From the NCBI GenBank assembly GCA_003762715.1, contig RIBJ01000031.1, positions 1 through 64,000 on the forward strand: a stretch of 64,000 nucleotides of DNA. The letters run 5' to 3'. Below, one piece after another: positions 9,247 to 18,121 of the stretch. A model generated the notes under the pieces. It was not told the DNA's origin. It saw nothing but the letters and a program-made list of their open reading frames with translations, and did not search any database. The stretch is from Muribaculaceae bacterium Isolate-104 (HZI) (GTDB lineage Bacteria; Bacteroidota; Bacteroidia; Bacteroidales; Muribaculaceae). Position 1 is the first letter of the stretch, and every line of letters starts with the position of its first letter. The translations under genes were made by a program, and so were the position numbers.

Positions 9247-10269
9247 ATGTCTAAGAAAAACAACTCCATACCGACATCGCAGCCCGGACTATTCGACAAC
9301 CTCGACGACAAACTATCCGCTATACAGCAGGAACTGCCCGTACACCCCTCTATCGAGGACTTTATTGTAGAAACAAAAAAGATAACGCAACCCGAGGTTC
9401 CACCTCACACAAACCTCCTTGAAGAACCGGTGGATGTAGACCCCCGCCCACGGCAAGCAATTCTATTCAGAAGTTTCGGAAGCGGAAGTAGCGGCAACTG
9501 CGCCTTCATTGGCGACCGGAGCGGAGGCATACTCATTGACGCAGGCGTCGATGCTAAAACCGTCATCCAACACCTTAAGACAATGGACATGACCATGGAT
9601 GACATACACGGCATCTGCCTAACCCACGACCATGGCGACCATGTACGCTGCGTTTACTCCCTTGTAAGACGCCACAACCACATAAAAGTTTTCTGTACGC
9701 CGAAAACTTTCTCCGGCATCATGCGGCGCCACAGCATGTCGCGCCGACTAAAAGACTACCACCAGCCAATATACAAAGAATTCCCCTTCCGCATCGGACC
9801 CTTTGAAATAACAGCCTTTGAAGTCAGCCACGACGGCACAGACAACGCCGGATTCTTCATCTCTTCCGGCAACCTCAAATTCGCTGTCGCAACCGACCTC
9901 GGTTGCATCTCCGAACGGGTTGACCACTACATGAGGCAAGCAAACTTCATTGTCATCGAAAGCAACTACGACGAAACTATGCTGCGCGAAGGTCCATACC
10001 CCTCTTACCTGAAAGCTCGCATAGCAGCGCCAAACGGTCATCTTGACAACAAAGAGACTGCCCGCTACCTCGCCGAGATACGCACACCGGAACTCAAAAA
10101 CATCTTCCTCTGCCACCTCAGCCGCGACAACAACACACCCTCTCTGGCGTTGACCACCGTGGCGCAGGCGCTCGGCATCACCCCGGGCGAGCCTCACATT
10201 CCCGGCACCCTCAGACTCGAAGTGCTGCCTCGGTTCGACGCATCTCCTTTATATATATTACGCAAATAA
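9247..10269 (+). CDS. MBL-fold metallohydrolase, YycJ/WalJ-like
   Basis: A 340-residue metallo-beta-lactamase-fold hydrolase. The metal-binding motif THDHGDH is at residues 126-132. Further metal-ligand regions are EVSHDGTDNAGF, ATDLGCI and IESNYD, with a late CHLS segment. The FRSFGSGSSGN opening at about residue 74 is characteristic of the YycJ/WalJ (VicX) group, implicated as a DNA exonuclease or in cell-wall regulation in Firmicutes; the role here is unknown. The first 70 residues are a polar extension, beginning with QPGLFDNL, not found in the core family. It could be a short partner-binding segment or a start chosen too early. It lies between methyltransferase and rlmN with very short gaps. 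Confidence 0.87.
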   Translation: MSKKNNSIPTSQPGLFDNLDDKLSAIQQELPVHPSIEDFIVETKKITQPEVPPHTNLLEEPVDVDPRPRQAILFRSFGSGSSGNCAFIGDRSGGILIDAGVDAKTVIQHLKTMDMTMDDIHGICLTHDHGDHVRCVYSLVRRHNHIKVFCTPKTFSGIMRRHSMSRRLKDYHQPIYKEFPFRIGPFEITAFEVSHDGTDNAGFFISSGNLKFAVATDLGCISERVDHYMRQANFIVIESNYDETMLREGPYPSYLKARIAAPNGHLDNKETARYLAEIRTPELKNIFLCHLSRDNNTPSLALTTVAQALGITPGEPHIPGTLRLEVLPRFDASPLYILRK

Positions 10270-10280
10270 ACGCATCAACA

Positions 10281-11309
10281 ATGTCACCTCAAAGACAACC
10301 CCTCATAGGAAAAAATCTCGAAGAGCTCGCCGGCATTACTGCCGAAATGGCTATGCCCCGCTTTGCCGCCGCTCAGATTGCCGACTGGCTATACGTCAAA
10401 AGAGTCTCCGACATAGAACAGATGACCAACCTCTCAAAAAAAGCCAGGGCGGCGCTCGCCGAAAAATACACTGTCGGAAGAGAGGCCCCGCTGGAATGCC
10501 ACAGATCCTCCGACGGCACTGCCAAGTACATATTCAGCGGTGTCCCCGGCAGAAATATCGAGGCGGTAATGATTCCGGACAGAGACAGAGCCACCCTGTG
10601 CGTCAGCTGTCAGGCAGGTTGCCGCATGAACTGCGCATTCTGCATGACCGGGCGCAACGGCTTTGACGGCAACATAACCGCCGCCGGCATCATAAATCAG
10701 ATTATGAGCGTTGACGAAAGTGAAAATCTGACAAACATCGTGTTCATGGGCATGGGCGAGCCGACCGACAACCTTGACGCTGTGATGAAATCGCTCGAAA
10801 TCTTGACAGCCCCGTGGGGATTCGCATGGAGTCCGAAACGCATCACTGTATCCACAATCGGCAACATTAAAGGACTCCGGCGCCTGCTTGACCAAAGCAA
10901 AGTCCACATTGCCATAAGCGTGCACACACCCTTTGCCGAAGAACGCAGAAACATAATGCCGGTTGAAAACACTTGGCATCTTACAGACGTTATGGAGCTG
11001 CTCCGCCAATACGACTTCAGCGGGCAGCGCAGACTCTCTGTTGAATACACCATGTGGGCAGGCAAAAACGACAGCCCGAAGCACGCCACCGCCCTCGCAC
11101 GGATGCTGCGCGGCACCGACGCGCGCGTCAACCTGATTCGATTCCATAAAATCCCCGGATTTGACGCGACAAGCTCACCGGAAAACACCATGACCGCTTT
11201 TCGCGACACTCTCAACTCACTGGGCATCACCGCCACAATACGCGCCTCGCGAGGAGAAGACATAATGGCTGCCTGCGGAATGCTTGCCGGAAAAGACAAA
11301 CAGAAATAA
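10281..11309 (+). CDS. rlmN: 23S rRNA (adenine2503-C2)-methyltransferase RlmN
   Basis: Radical-SAM enzyme that methylates A2503 of 23S rRNA, and A37 of some tRNAs, in the cytoplasm. In the 342-residue product the 4Fe-4S cluster Cys triad is C114-x3-C118-x2-C121 within CRMNCAFC. NIVFMGMGEPTDN is the SAM-binding GEP region, and the expected catalytic Cys lies near the C-terminus in AACGML. The N-terminal helical domain (about 1-95) is present, so the length is normal. It begins 11 nt after the metallohydrolase gene and is followed 13 nt later by yraN, placing it in the same transcription unit. Confidence 0.95.
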   Translation: MSPQRQPLIGKNLEELAGITAEMAMPRFAAAQIADWLYVKRVSDIEQMTNLSKKARAALAEKYTVGREAPLECHRSSDGTAKYIFSGVPGRNIEAVMIPDRDRATLCVSCQAGCRMNCAFCMTGRNGFDGNITAAGIINQIMSVDESENLTNIVFMGMGEPTDNLDAVMKSLEILTAPWGFAWSPKRITVSTIGNIKGLRRLLDQSKVHIAISVHTPFAEERRNIMPVENTWHLTDVMELLRQYDFSGQRRLSVEYTMWAGKNDSPKHATALARMLRGTDARVNLIRFHKIPGFDATSSPENTMTAFRDTLNSLGITATIRASRGEDIMAACGMLAGKDKQK

Positions 11310-11322
11310 CCCACACCCCATA

Positions 11323-11694
11323 ATGGCGCGGCACAACGACACTGGCAACTGGGGCGAGGATTCCGCTCGCGAATACCTTATTACCAAAGGCTACACCATC
11401 CTCGACACAAATGTCCGGTTTGGCAAAAACGAACTTGACATTGTGGCCCGGCACAACGACCGCATTGTATTTGTAGAAGTCAAGACCCGCTCTACCGACG
11501 AGTACGACCCGCTTGATGCCGTAGACCGAAAAAAAATCTCACACCTGTGCCATGCTGCCGAATCATACGTCAGCACCCACAACATACCTCACCCTGTACA
11601 GTTCGACATAATAATTGTCATTGGAAATCCCGGAAACACCCCCGCTATCGAACATATTCCTGACGCTTTTCTACCACCGTTGAGCACTCGCTGA
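11323..11694 (+). CDS. yraN: YraN family (UPF0102) nuclease-fold protein
   Basis: A 123-residue protein with the restriction-endonuclease-like core of the YraN/UPF0102 family: GEDSAREYL near the N-terminus, NELDIVARH, and VFVEVKTR, which form the E-D-ExK type metal site. The cellular role of the family is unsettled, with DNA processing or recombination suggested. The start at 11323 gives the standard family length and no overlap with rlmN; the alternative at 11284 would overlap rlmN by 26 nt. It is the last gene of the rel-yraN run, and no strong terminator hairpin was seen after it. Confidence 0.9.
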   Translation: MARHNDTGNWGEDSAREYLITKGYTILDTNVRFGKNELDIVARHNDRIVFVEVKTRSTDEYDPLDAVDRKKISHLCHAAESYVSTHNIPHPVQFDIIIVIGNPGNTPAIEHIPDAFLPPLSTR

Positions 11695-11723
11695 ACCCGT
11701 TTAACAATTTTTATTCTCAAAAA

Positions 11724-11755
11724 TTTGGAAGACATATGTTTCCATTGTAATTTTG
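11724..11755 (+). promoter_or_regulatory. Promoter of the Fur/PerR-type regulator gene
   Basis: TTTG (11724-11727), 20 bp, then TAATTTTG (11748-11755) is a perfect Bacteroides-type promoter. The start codon lies 56 bp downstream of the -7 box. Confidence 0.8.
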
Positions 11756-11767
11756 TAATGATTTCAA
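11753..11767 (+). promoter_or_regulatory. Possible PerR-type operator
   Basis: TTGTAATGATTTCAA matches the Per-box consensus TTATAATnATTATAA at 11 of 14 defined positions. It overlaps the end of the -7 box, where repressor binding would block transcription. This suggests autoregulation by the downstream Fur-family protein. No binding data exist for it. Confidence 0.45.
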
Positions 11768-11811
11768 ATTTAAAGCCATTTCAAACATACTCAGATTTTT
11801 GAAAGTAACTC

Positions 11812-12225
11812 ATGTATAACTACAGCCCCGACATATCTGCCAAAGCTCTGCGGCTCATAGCCGATTGCGGGCTGCGACCCTCGCCACAGCGCATTGCGGT
11901 TGCTTACTATGTGCTTGCAAACCGCACTCACCCCACTGTTGACGAAATATACACCGACATCAAAGCCACATGTCCCTCACTTTCAAAAACCACCGTTTAC
12001 AACACACTTAGAGCACTTGTAGAGTCAAACTGCATTATTGAGCTCACCATTGAGCCGGGCACAAGCAGGTTTGACGGCACAACATCTCCTCACGCCCACT
12101 TCCGCTGCAACTCATGCAAAAGAATTTTTGACATTGACATGCCGCACATTCCGAAACTTTCCGACTTTGATGTCGGCAATGTTCAAGTATATCTCAGCGG
12201 GCTATGCCCCTGCTGCAAAAACTGA
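11812..12225 (+). CDS. Fur-family transcriptional regulator, PerR-like
   Basis: A 137-residue metal-dependent DNA-binding repressor. The N-terminal winged helix covers about residues 1-85 (RPSPQRIAVAYYVLANRTHPTVDEIY, written here only as landmarks RPSPQR and HPTVDEIY). The dimerisation domain has two CxxC zinc motifs, CNSC and CPCC, as in PerR and Fur. HAHFRC supplies the regulatory-metal ligands. I favour PerR over Fur because the next gene is reverse rubrerythrin, a classic peroxide-response enzyme, and because of the Per-box-like sites on both sides. It has its own promoter. Confidence 0.88.
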   Translation: MYNYSPDISAKALRLIADCGLRPSPQRIAVAYYVLANRTHPTVDEIYTDIKATCPSLSKTTVYNTLRALVESNCIIELTIEPGTSRFDGTTSPHAHFRCNSCKRIFDIDMPHIPKLSDFDVGNVQVYLSGLCPCCKN

Positions 12226-12246
12226 AATAACCAAAACCAAATAAAA

Positions 12247-12261
12247 GTATAATTATTCATT
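12247..12261 (+). promoter_or_regulatory. Possible PerR-type operator before rubrerythrin
   Basis: GTATAATTATTCATT contains TATAATTATT, which fits the centre of the Per-box consensus; the right arm is poor. It lies 15 bp before the rubrerythrin start. AT-rich sequence makes chance matches likely. Confidence 0.3.
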
Positions 12262-12275
12262 AAAAAAACAACACT

Positions 12276-12827
12276 ATGGAAAAGAAATTTATCTGCACAG
12301 TATGCGGTTATGTACACGAAGGCAACGAAGCTCCCGAAAAATGCCCCCTCTGCGGCGCTCCCGCAAGCAAATTCAAAGTACTCACCGCCGACGAAGCACT
12401 GAAATTTGTCACCGAGCACCAGATCGGTGTGGCTAAAGGCTGCGACGACGAAATGATTGCCGACCTCAACGCTCACTTCAATGGCGAATGCTCCGAAGTG
12501 GGAATGTACCTCGCAATGTCGCGCCAGGCCGACCGCGAAGGCTACCCCGAAATTGCAGAAGCCTTCAAACGCTACGCATTCGAAGAAGCCGAACATGCCG
12601 CAAAATTTGCTGAACTCCTCGGCGACTGCGTTTGGGATACCAAGACAAACCTTGAAAAACGCATGGCTGCCGAAGCAGGCGCTAACGAAGACAAAATGCG
12701 CATTGCTGCCCGTGCTAAACAGCTCAACCTCGATGCCATCCACGACACCGTTCACGAAATGGCTAAAGACGAAGCTCGTCACGGTCAGGGTTTTGAAGGT
12801 CTCTATAAACGTTTCTTCAAGAAATAA
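12276..12827 (+). CDS. Reverse rubrerythrin (NADH-dependent peroxide reductase type)
   Basis: A 183-residue cytoplasmic non-haem iron protein that reduces hydrogen peroxide in anaerobes. A rubredoxin domain comes first (residues 1-40; CTVC and CPLC knuckles hold one Fe). A four-helix rubrerythrin domain follows, with the diiron ligands in [19 protein letters not shown], and DEARHGQGF near the C-terminus. The N-terminal position of the rubredoxin domain defines the reverse type; ordinary rubrerythrin has it at the C-terminus. It is 50 bp downstream of the PerR-like gene and is followed by a strong terminator, so the two form a small peroxide-defence unit. Confidence 0.93.
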   Translation: MEKKFICTVCGYVHEGNEAPEKCPLCGAPASKFKVLTADEALKFVTEHQIGVAKGCDDEMIADLNAHFNGECSEVGMYLAMSRQADREGYPEIAEAFKRYAFEEAEHAAKFAELLGDCVWDTKTNLEKRMAAEAGANEDKMRIAARAKQLNLDAIHDTVHEMAKDEARHGQGFEGLYKRFFKK

Positions 12828-12857
12828 ACCCATGCCCTGACAAACGGCACTCTCATA

Positions 12858-12898
12858 AAGTCCGCCGCACCACAAAAATCGGTGCGGCGGACTTTTTT
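12858..12898 (+). terminator. Rho-independent terminator after rubrerythrin
   Basis: AAGTCCGCCGCACC and GGTGCGGCGGACTT form a perfect 14-bp stem around an 8-9 nt loop and are followed by a T run (12892-12899). Confidence 0.92.
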
Positions 12899-12988
12899 TA
12901 TAAAAAAAACACCTCACTCTGTGAACAATCTGCCGCCCCCGCGCATTATAACACATAAAGACCAACCACTCCTGAAACACTCCGCAAA

Positions 12989-13735
12989 ATGAAAACAGTT
13001 AAAGACACATTGCTACAACGCCGAAGCATACGCCGCTACGAACGGGAGGACATACCTGCCGAAACAATGGATTTTATTTACGAAGCCATCCGCAACACCC
13101 CGACAAGCTACAACGGACAGCAATTTTCCGTGATTGACATCACCGACCAGACAATCAAGGAAAAAATCTATGAACTCACCTCACAGAAGCAGATTAAAAC
13201 ATGCAGACACTTCCTTGTGTTCTGCGCCGACTACTACAAAATAAAACAGCTTGCCGACTCAAAAGACATCGACTTTCCCCACTTTGAAAAAACTCTCGAC
13301 GGAGTGATTGTCGGCATAGTTGACGCTACTCTCGCTATGATGAGTGCACTCACAGCTGCCGAATCAGCCGGGCTCGGCACCTGCTGCATAGGCTACACAA
13401 GAACAGCCGCTCCCGAAGCTGTGTCAAGACTGCTAAGTCTGCCACAAGGCACATTCATCGTTTGCGGTCTCGCAATAGGTGTGCCGCGCGAGATGCCCGA
13501 CCTCAAGCCAAAACAGCCGGTAGGCACCGTGATACACCGTAACGTCTACAAAACCGAAGGTCTCGTTGAATCTCTCATGAAGTACGACCTCGAAATAGAA
13601 AACTACAACCGCACAAGAAGCGGAGAAAAAACATCAAACGACTGGGCTTCACACATCATCGACTACTACCGCGCCGCTATGGACTACAAGATGCTTGACG
13701 CCATACGCCGCCGCGGGTTCGATGTTGAAAGTTGA
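12989..13735 (+). CDS. Nitroreductase family flavoprotein
   Basis: A 248-residue FMN-dependent NAD(P)H oxidoreductase of the NfsA/FRP-like branch. The N-terminal RRSIRRYEREDIP holds the FMN phosphate-binding RRS, and NTPTSYNGQQF is the second flavin-contact loop. ESAGLGTCCIG lies mid-protein, and IGVPREMPDLKPK matches the P-Y-loop region of the NfsA group. The natural substrate is unknown; quinones or nitro compounds are reduced by relatives. It is monocistronic: a terminator precedes it and a MITE-like element follows 15 bp after its stop. Confidence 0.9.
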   Translation: MKTVKDTLLQRRSIRRYEREDIPAETMDFIYEAIRNTPTSYNGQQFSVIDITDQTIKEKIYELTSQKQIKTCRHFLVFCADYYKIKQLADSKDIDFPHFEKTLDGVIVGIVDATLAMMSALTAAESAGLGTCCIGYTRTAAPEAVSRLLSLPQGTFIVCGLAIGVPREMPDLKPKQPVGTVIHRNVYKTEGLVESLMKYDLEIENYNRTRSGEKTSNDWASHIIDYYRAAMDYKMLDAIRRRGFDVES

Positions 13736-13750
13736 CAAAAGGCAACTTCA

Positions 13751-13936
13751 GAAACTGTTTAAATTTAGTTGTGGGATTGATTGAGAGGATTTTATGAGGT
13801 GTTTTTACGAGTTGAAGCTGAGAGCATAGCGGTCTATGTGACCGATGAAACTCGGTGAAAACAACCATAAAAAACCTCAGTCAACCCACAAGAATGATAT
13901 TATAGCTTTTATTTCGTAGTAAAATTAAACAGTTTC
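13751..13936. mobile_element. MITE-like inverted-repeat element
   Basis: The 186-bp element is bounded by 17-bp terminal inverted repeats, GAAACTGTTTAAATTTA (13751-13767) and its near-perfect complement (13920-13936, one mismatch). A second, imperfect inverted repeat of about 45 bp per arm (13769-13813 and 13848-13891) would fold into a long hairpin. A small internal CATAG/CTATG stem caps it. A 3-bp direct repeat TCA flanks the element on both sides, possibly a target duplication. It encodes no protein of its own. No second copy was seen in this window. Confidence 0.6.
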
Positions 13937-13964
13937 TCAAATACACAAAAAAACTGCCCTTTGA

Positions 13965-13998
13965 GAGCGTGTCTGCGCACCACCGCACAGACACGCTC
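13965..13998. terminator. Hairpin between nitroreductase and pepC
   Basis: GAGCGTGTCTG (13965-13975) and CAGACACGCTC (13988-13998) form a perfect 11-bp stem with a 12-nt loop. The following bases are only moderately T-rich, so it may be a terminator for the upstream unit or an RNA structure upstream of the pepC promoter. Confidence 0.5.
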
Positions 13999-14021
13999 GT
14001 TTGCATTTTATTGCAACAAAA

Positions 14022-14053
14022 TTTGCAATGCCAGCCGTGTGATTGTAACTTTG
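14022..14053 (+). promoter_or_regulatory. Promoter of aminopeptidase C gene
   Basis: TTTG (14022-14025), 20 bp, then TAACTTTG (14046-14053) is a perfect match to the Bacteroides consensus. It excludes the in-frame start at 13969, which would lie upstream of the transcript. Confidence 0.82.
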
Positions 14054-14088
14054 TGTCTCAAATTTCTGTTAAAATGACAAACAACCCC

Positions 14089-15489
14089 ATGAAAAAAAGT
14101 ATCTTTTTTGCTATTGCGGCTCTCGCGCTCAGCGCCCAGGCAAAGCAGCCGCAAAACAGCGGCGGAGGCATTACACCGCAGATGATGACCGAAATCAGAG
14201 GCGCTTTTAAAAACACTCCGGCTGACAAGGCTATTTTCAACGCCATTTCGAACAACGACATCAACAAACTTGCGGTAAACACCGCATCAAAAAACAGCTT
14301 CGACACTCACTTCAGCCACAGAGTGCCCAGCAAAGGCATAACAAACCAGAAATCAAGCGGCAGATGCTGGCTATTCACCGGACTCAACGTACTCCGTGCT
14401 CAGGCTATGGCTCAGCACAACCTCCCCGAACTGCAGTTCTCGCAAAACTACAACTTCTTCTGGGACCAGCTTGAAAAAGCCAACCTGTTCCTGCAAGGCA
14501 TTATCGACACCGCCGACAAGCCTATGGACGACAAAACCGTTGACTGGCTCTTCGAGCATCCGCTGAGCGATGGCGGGCAGTTCACAGGCATTGCCGACAT
14601 TATAACTAAATACGGAGTGGTTCCCGCCGAAGTGATGCTGGAAACCAACAGCTCAAACTCGACATCTCGCATGAGCAACCTCATCGGTCTCAAACTCAAG
14701 GAATGGGGACTTCAGCTCCGCGACATGGCTGCCGCCAAAGCAAACCCCGCTGACTTGCAAAAAAAGAAAACCGAAATGCTCGGTGAAGTCTACCGCATGC
14801 TTGCCCTCAACCTCGGCGAACCTCCCACAGAATTCACCTGGACACGTCGTGATGCCAAAGGCAACGCAGTCGACACCCGCACATACACCCCGCTGTCCTT
14901 TTACAAGGAGTACCTCGGCAATGACCTGAAAAACAACTACGTCATGCTGATGAACGACCCCAGCCGCGAATACTACAGGCTGTATGAGATTGACTGCGAC
15001 CGCCACGCCTATGACGGCGAAAACTGGACATACGTCAACCTCCCCGTCGAAGACATTAAAGAAATGGCGATAGCCTCTATCAAGGACAGCACCGCAATGT
15101 ACTTCTCTTGCGACGTAGGCAAATTTTTCGACCGTGAACGCGGCATTCTCGATGTCGACTACCTCGACTACGGCTCCCTGTTCGGCACCACATTCGGCAT
15201 GGACAAGAAGCAGCGCATCCTCACCCACTCAAGCGGTTCAAGCCATGCAATGACGCTCGTTGCCGTTGACCTCGACGACAAAGGCACCCCTGTAAAATGG
15301 ATGGTTGAAAACAGCTGGGGACCCGGTGCAAACGGAGGACACCTCATCATGACCGACAAATGGTTTGACGAATACATGTTCCGCCTGGTTGTAGACAAAA
15401 AATACCTCACCGACAAAGCGGCACAGGTATTGAAACAGAAACCCACCGCACTTCCCGCCTGGGACCCCATGTTCGCCCCCGAGCAATAA
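14089..15489 (+). CDS. pepC: Aminopeptidase C (bleomycin hydrolase family, C1B), secreted
   Basis: Papain-fold cysteine aminopeptidase of 466 residues. The catalytic Cys is in SSGRCWLF (C93 from this start). The His is in SGSSHAMTLV, and the Asn is in MVENSWG, which is the full C1B triad. The N-terminus is a signal peptide (MKKSIFFAIAALALSAQA), so the enzyme acts in the periplasm or outside the cell, unlike cytoplasmic PepC of lactic acid bacteria. The start at 14074 (15 nt upstream, adding MTNNP) is also possible; 13969 is excluded by the promoter. A bidirectional terminator separates it from the convergent S9 peptidase. Confidence 0.92.
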   Translation: MKKSIFFAIAALALSAQAKQPQNSGGGITPQMMTEIRGAFKNTPADKAIFNAISNNDINKLAVNTASKNSFDTHFSHRVPSKGITNQKSSGRCWLFTGLNVLRAQAMAQHNLPELQFSQNYNFFWDQLEKANLFLQGIIDTADKPMDDKTVDWLFEHPLSDGGQFTGIADIITKYGVVPAEVMLETNSSNSTSRMSNLIGLKLKEWGLQLRDMAAAKANPADLQKKKTEMLGEVYRMLALNLGEPPTEFTWTRRDAKGNAVDTRTYTPLSFYKEYLGNDLKNNYVMLMNDPSREYYRLYEIDCDRHAYDGENWTYVNLPVEDIKEMAIASIKDSTAMYFSCDVGKFFDRERGILDVDYLDYGSLFGTTFGMDKKQRILTHSSGSSHAMTLVAVDLDDKGTPVKWMVENSWGPGANGGHLIMTDKWFDEYMFRLVVDKKYLTDKAAQVLKQKPTALPAWDPMFAPEQ

Positions 15490-15518
15490 CACAACGGCTG
15501 CATAGCATAATAAACAAA

Positions 15519-15560
15519 GCCACCCCCGCGCAACCCGTCCATTGGGTTTTGCGGGGGTGG
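15519..15560. terminator. Bidirectional terminator between pepC and the S9 peptidase gene
   Basis: GCCACCCCCGC and GCGGGGGTGG, extended by CAACCC/GGGTTTTG pairing, form a long GC-rich stem. It is followed by TTTTGTTTTG on the plus side and preceded by an A-rich stretch serving the minus side. Confidence 0.8.
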
Positions 15561-15605
15561 TTTTGTTTTGACAGCTTCTCAGAAACTGTCTGTATTTTCA
15601 CTCCG

Positions 15606-18053
15606 TCAGAGAGCCACCTCGGGATACATCGCTTCCCACCACTGCGGCTCACCCTTCAGGTATTTGGCAAACCATGCGAAAATGGTATCCTGCCAGCGTA
15701 TGCGTTTTTGATAATCGGTTATATGGTGATCCTGATCCGCAACTGCGACAAACGCCGTCGGACGGTTCAGCAGCTTGAGCGCCGTAAACATCTGGATGCT
15801 CTCGCCTACAGGCACATTCATATCCTTGTCACCGTGCAGAAACAGCAGCGGAGTGTGTATCTTGTCGGCATTGTACAACGGACTTTGCTTCACATACAGC
15901 TCCGCGTCGCTCCAGGGATAAGCGTCTCCCATGCTCACCTCGCTGTACGAATAGCCCCAGTAGCCCTCGCCCCAGTAGCTTGTGTGGTCGCTTATGCCGG
16001 CATGAGATATGGCTGCCGCGAAAATATCGGTGACTGTCTGGAGATACTGCGTCATAAAACCGCCGTATGAGGCTCCTATACAGCCTATCTTCGACGAATC
16101 CACATACGGATGCTCCTCACAGAATCGTTTGGTGCCCTCGATTATATCCTCTGCCACACCCTGACCGGCGGTCTTCACATGGCGCGACGAAAATTCCTGA
16201 CCGAAACCGGTGGCGCCGCTCGGCTCAACGACATACACCACATAGCCCTGCGCCGCGTACGCGTGGTGAGGATAGCGGCTCTCGAAATTACGGCTCGTGG
16301 GGCTGCATCCTCCGTAATAATTCACTATGAGAGGATACTTTTTGTCCGCGTCAAAATTTGGCGGCAGGTAAAAGCGTCCGCAAATTGTGTCGCCTCGTGA
16401 ATTAACAAAATCCCAGGCTCCGGTAGCTCCGAGCCTTATCTCCTTCATATCATCGGCAAGAGGCTCGTCAAGCACAGTCGTTTTCAGCGACTTGGTGTTA
16501 AGCGCATACAGCCTGTCCGGATTGTCCACACTCTGCGCCACAAACGCCGCGCCGGTACCCGAAAGCGGCAGGCTTATACCCTTTATTATATCCTGACCCA
16601 GCGGCAGGCGCTCAATATTGCCGCTCAAGGGGTCAAGGCGAAATGCGCTTATGCAGTCGCGATCCTCCGCTGTAAAATAAACCTTGCCGTCTGCACGACT
16701 CCACTGGAAAGCGGTCACATTAGGATTGAAATTCTTTGTCAGCGGTCTGAAACTGCGGCTCTTTACATTGTACTCGAAAAGCTGGGTGTCAATCATGCTC
16801 GGAATACGCCCTTCGGGCACATTCTTGCCGATACCGCCGAGAGCCTCCGGCGAGCCGCTTACAATAACAGTAGATGCGTCGGGCGAGAAAACCGCGCCCG
16901 CCAGAAATCCGTCGTCTGCCACTATTGTGTCAAGGCTCAGACTCGCGAAATCAAGCACTGCGAGAGTATGCATCGTGGTCGGACGCTTTTCAAGCCTGCT
17001 GCGCGATGACATCACCAGCGCCTTGGTGGCATCGTCGCTTATATCAAGCAACGACACATTGTGATGACCGTATGTTATCGGCGACAGCACACCTGTTGCA
17101 ATGTCATACACCGCGAGCGAACGGCGGTTGCGCCACCCCGGCTGACGGTCGTCAGGCTCTATGATACGGTACACCTCCGGATTCTCCTTGTGCCCTTCGG
17201 CGGTCAGAGTCATCACCAAAAACTTTTCATCGGGCGAAATCGTGAAATGACCGGCAGGCACTCCGTCGGCAAACACGCTCTCCACACCCGTGGCGGCGTC
17301 TGTAACCCTTATGCTTCTGCCGCCGGCACTGCCGGTGGTACGGTAATACCTGCTTCCGGTTGGCATCCATGCAAGGCTCTCCGCGCTGCGCGCCACAGGA
17401 GCCCCGCCGGCTGTGCTCACAACCCATTCCCATGAAGTTGCGCCGCCGGGCAGTGTGTTGGAGTACACCGTTATGAGATACTTGCCGTCAGGCGACATCG
17501 AAGTCGAATAAATGCGGCGCCCGTGCAGCACATTGTCAAGAGTAAACATCCTCTCCCCGGTTCCGGTCTGAAACACCTGACCGTCGGGTGCGATAATCCT
17601 GATGTCTGCCGTGTCGGCGGCTCCGGGCGATGACACATAGCGCACTACCACGCTGTGGTCGGCAGGCTTGAGAGTTACCGCACCCGGCTCGGTCTGCTTG
17701 CCGTCCACATACAAACGGTAATTTTCAAGACCCTCTACAGAAATCTGCGCGGTGGTGTAGCCGGTGTTTGTCATATTGAAACCGAGCAGATGCGAAGCCG
17801 CTGCGCCCTCCACACCCTTTACAACCGTACCGTCAAACACAGTGGCGCCCGACATTGCCCGCTCTATATTCACCGGCATGTCAAGAACACGCTTCGCCTC
17901 AAACTTGCGCGAATTCACATCCACAGAATCAATGATAGCCGGAGTGTTGATGATAAACGGACCCGCATAGCGGAAATTCTTCACCGCTATCGTGTCCGCT
18001 CCGGCAGCCGCCACCATTGCAGCCGCCGCAATTGTCATAATCTGTCTTCTCAT
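15606..18053 (-). CDS. S9 family peptidase (prolyl oligopeptidase/DPP-like), exported
   Basis: An 815-residue serine peptidase. A signal peptide (about 1-19) is followed by a long beta-rich, probably propeller domain (about 40-560). An alpha/beta-hydrolase domain follows, with the nucleophile in GASYGG (S662), Asp in HGDKDMNVP (about D744) and His in DQDHHI (about H776). Relatives release dipeptides or amino acids from peptides in the periplasm. GCSPTSRNFESRYPHHAYAAQGY resembles the oxyanion and strand region of the family (landmarks YYGGCSP and AAQGYVVYV). Together with the neighbouring secreted aminopeptidase it points to periplasmic peptide breakdown. It is monocistronic with its own promoter. 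Confidence 0.93.
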   Translation of the reverse strand: MRRQIMTIAAAAMVAAAGADTIAVKNFRYAGPFIINTPAIIDSVDVNSRKFEAKRVLDMPVNIERAMSGATVFDGTVVKGVEGAAASHLLGFNMTNTGYTTAQISVEGLENYRLYVDGKQTEPGAVTLKPADHSVVVRYVSSPGAADTADIRIIAPDGQVFQTGTGERMFTLDNVLHGRRIYSTSMSPDGKYLITVYSNTLPGGATSWEWVVSTAGGAPVARSAESLAWMPTGSRYYRTTGSAGGRSIRVTDAATGVESVFADGVPAGHFTISPDEKFLVMTLTAEGHKENPEVYRIIEPDDRQPGWRNRRSLAVYDIATGVLSPITYGHHNVSLLDISDDATKALVMSSRSRLEKRPTTMHTLAVLDFASLSLDTIVADDGFLAGAVFSPDASTVIVSGSPEALGGIGKNVPEGRIPSMIDTQLFEYNVKSRSFRPLTKNFNPNVTAFQWSRADGKVYFTAEDRDCISAFRLDPLSGNIERLPLGQDIIKGISLPLSGTGAAFVAQSVDNPDRLYALNTKSLKTTVLDEPLADDMKEIRLGATGAWDFVNSRGDTICGRFYLPPNFDADKKYPLIVNYYGGCSPTSRNFESRYPHHAYAAQGYVVYVVEPSGATGFGQEFSSRHVKTAGQGVAEDIIEGTKRFCEEHPYVDSSKIGCIGASYGGFMTQYLQTVTDIFAAAISHAGISDHTSYWGEGYWGYSYSEVSMGDAYPWSDAELYVKQSPLYNADKIHTPLLFLHGDKDMNVPVGESIQMFTALKLLNRPTAFVAVADQDHHITDYQKRIRWQDTIFAWFAKYLKGEPQWWEAMYPEVAL

Positions 18054-18078
18054 AAGAGCTTGTTTAATAATACACGCT

Positions 18079-18110
18079 CAAAATTACTAAATAGAGTTGA
18101 CAGCCGCAAC
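18079..18110 (-). promoter_or_regulatory. Promoter of the S9 peptidase gene
   Basis: The minus strand reads GTTG (18107-18110), 20 bp, then TAATTTTG (18079-18086). The -7 box is exact and the -33 box has one mismatch. Confidence 0.65.
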
Positions 18111-18121
18111 CGCCTCACACC

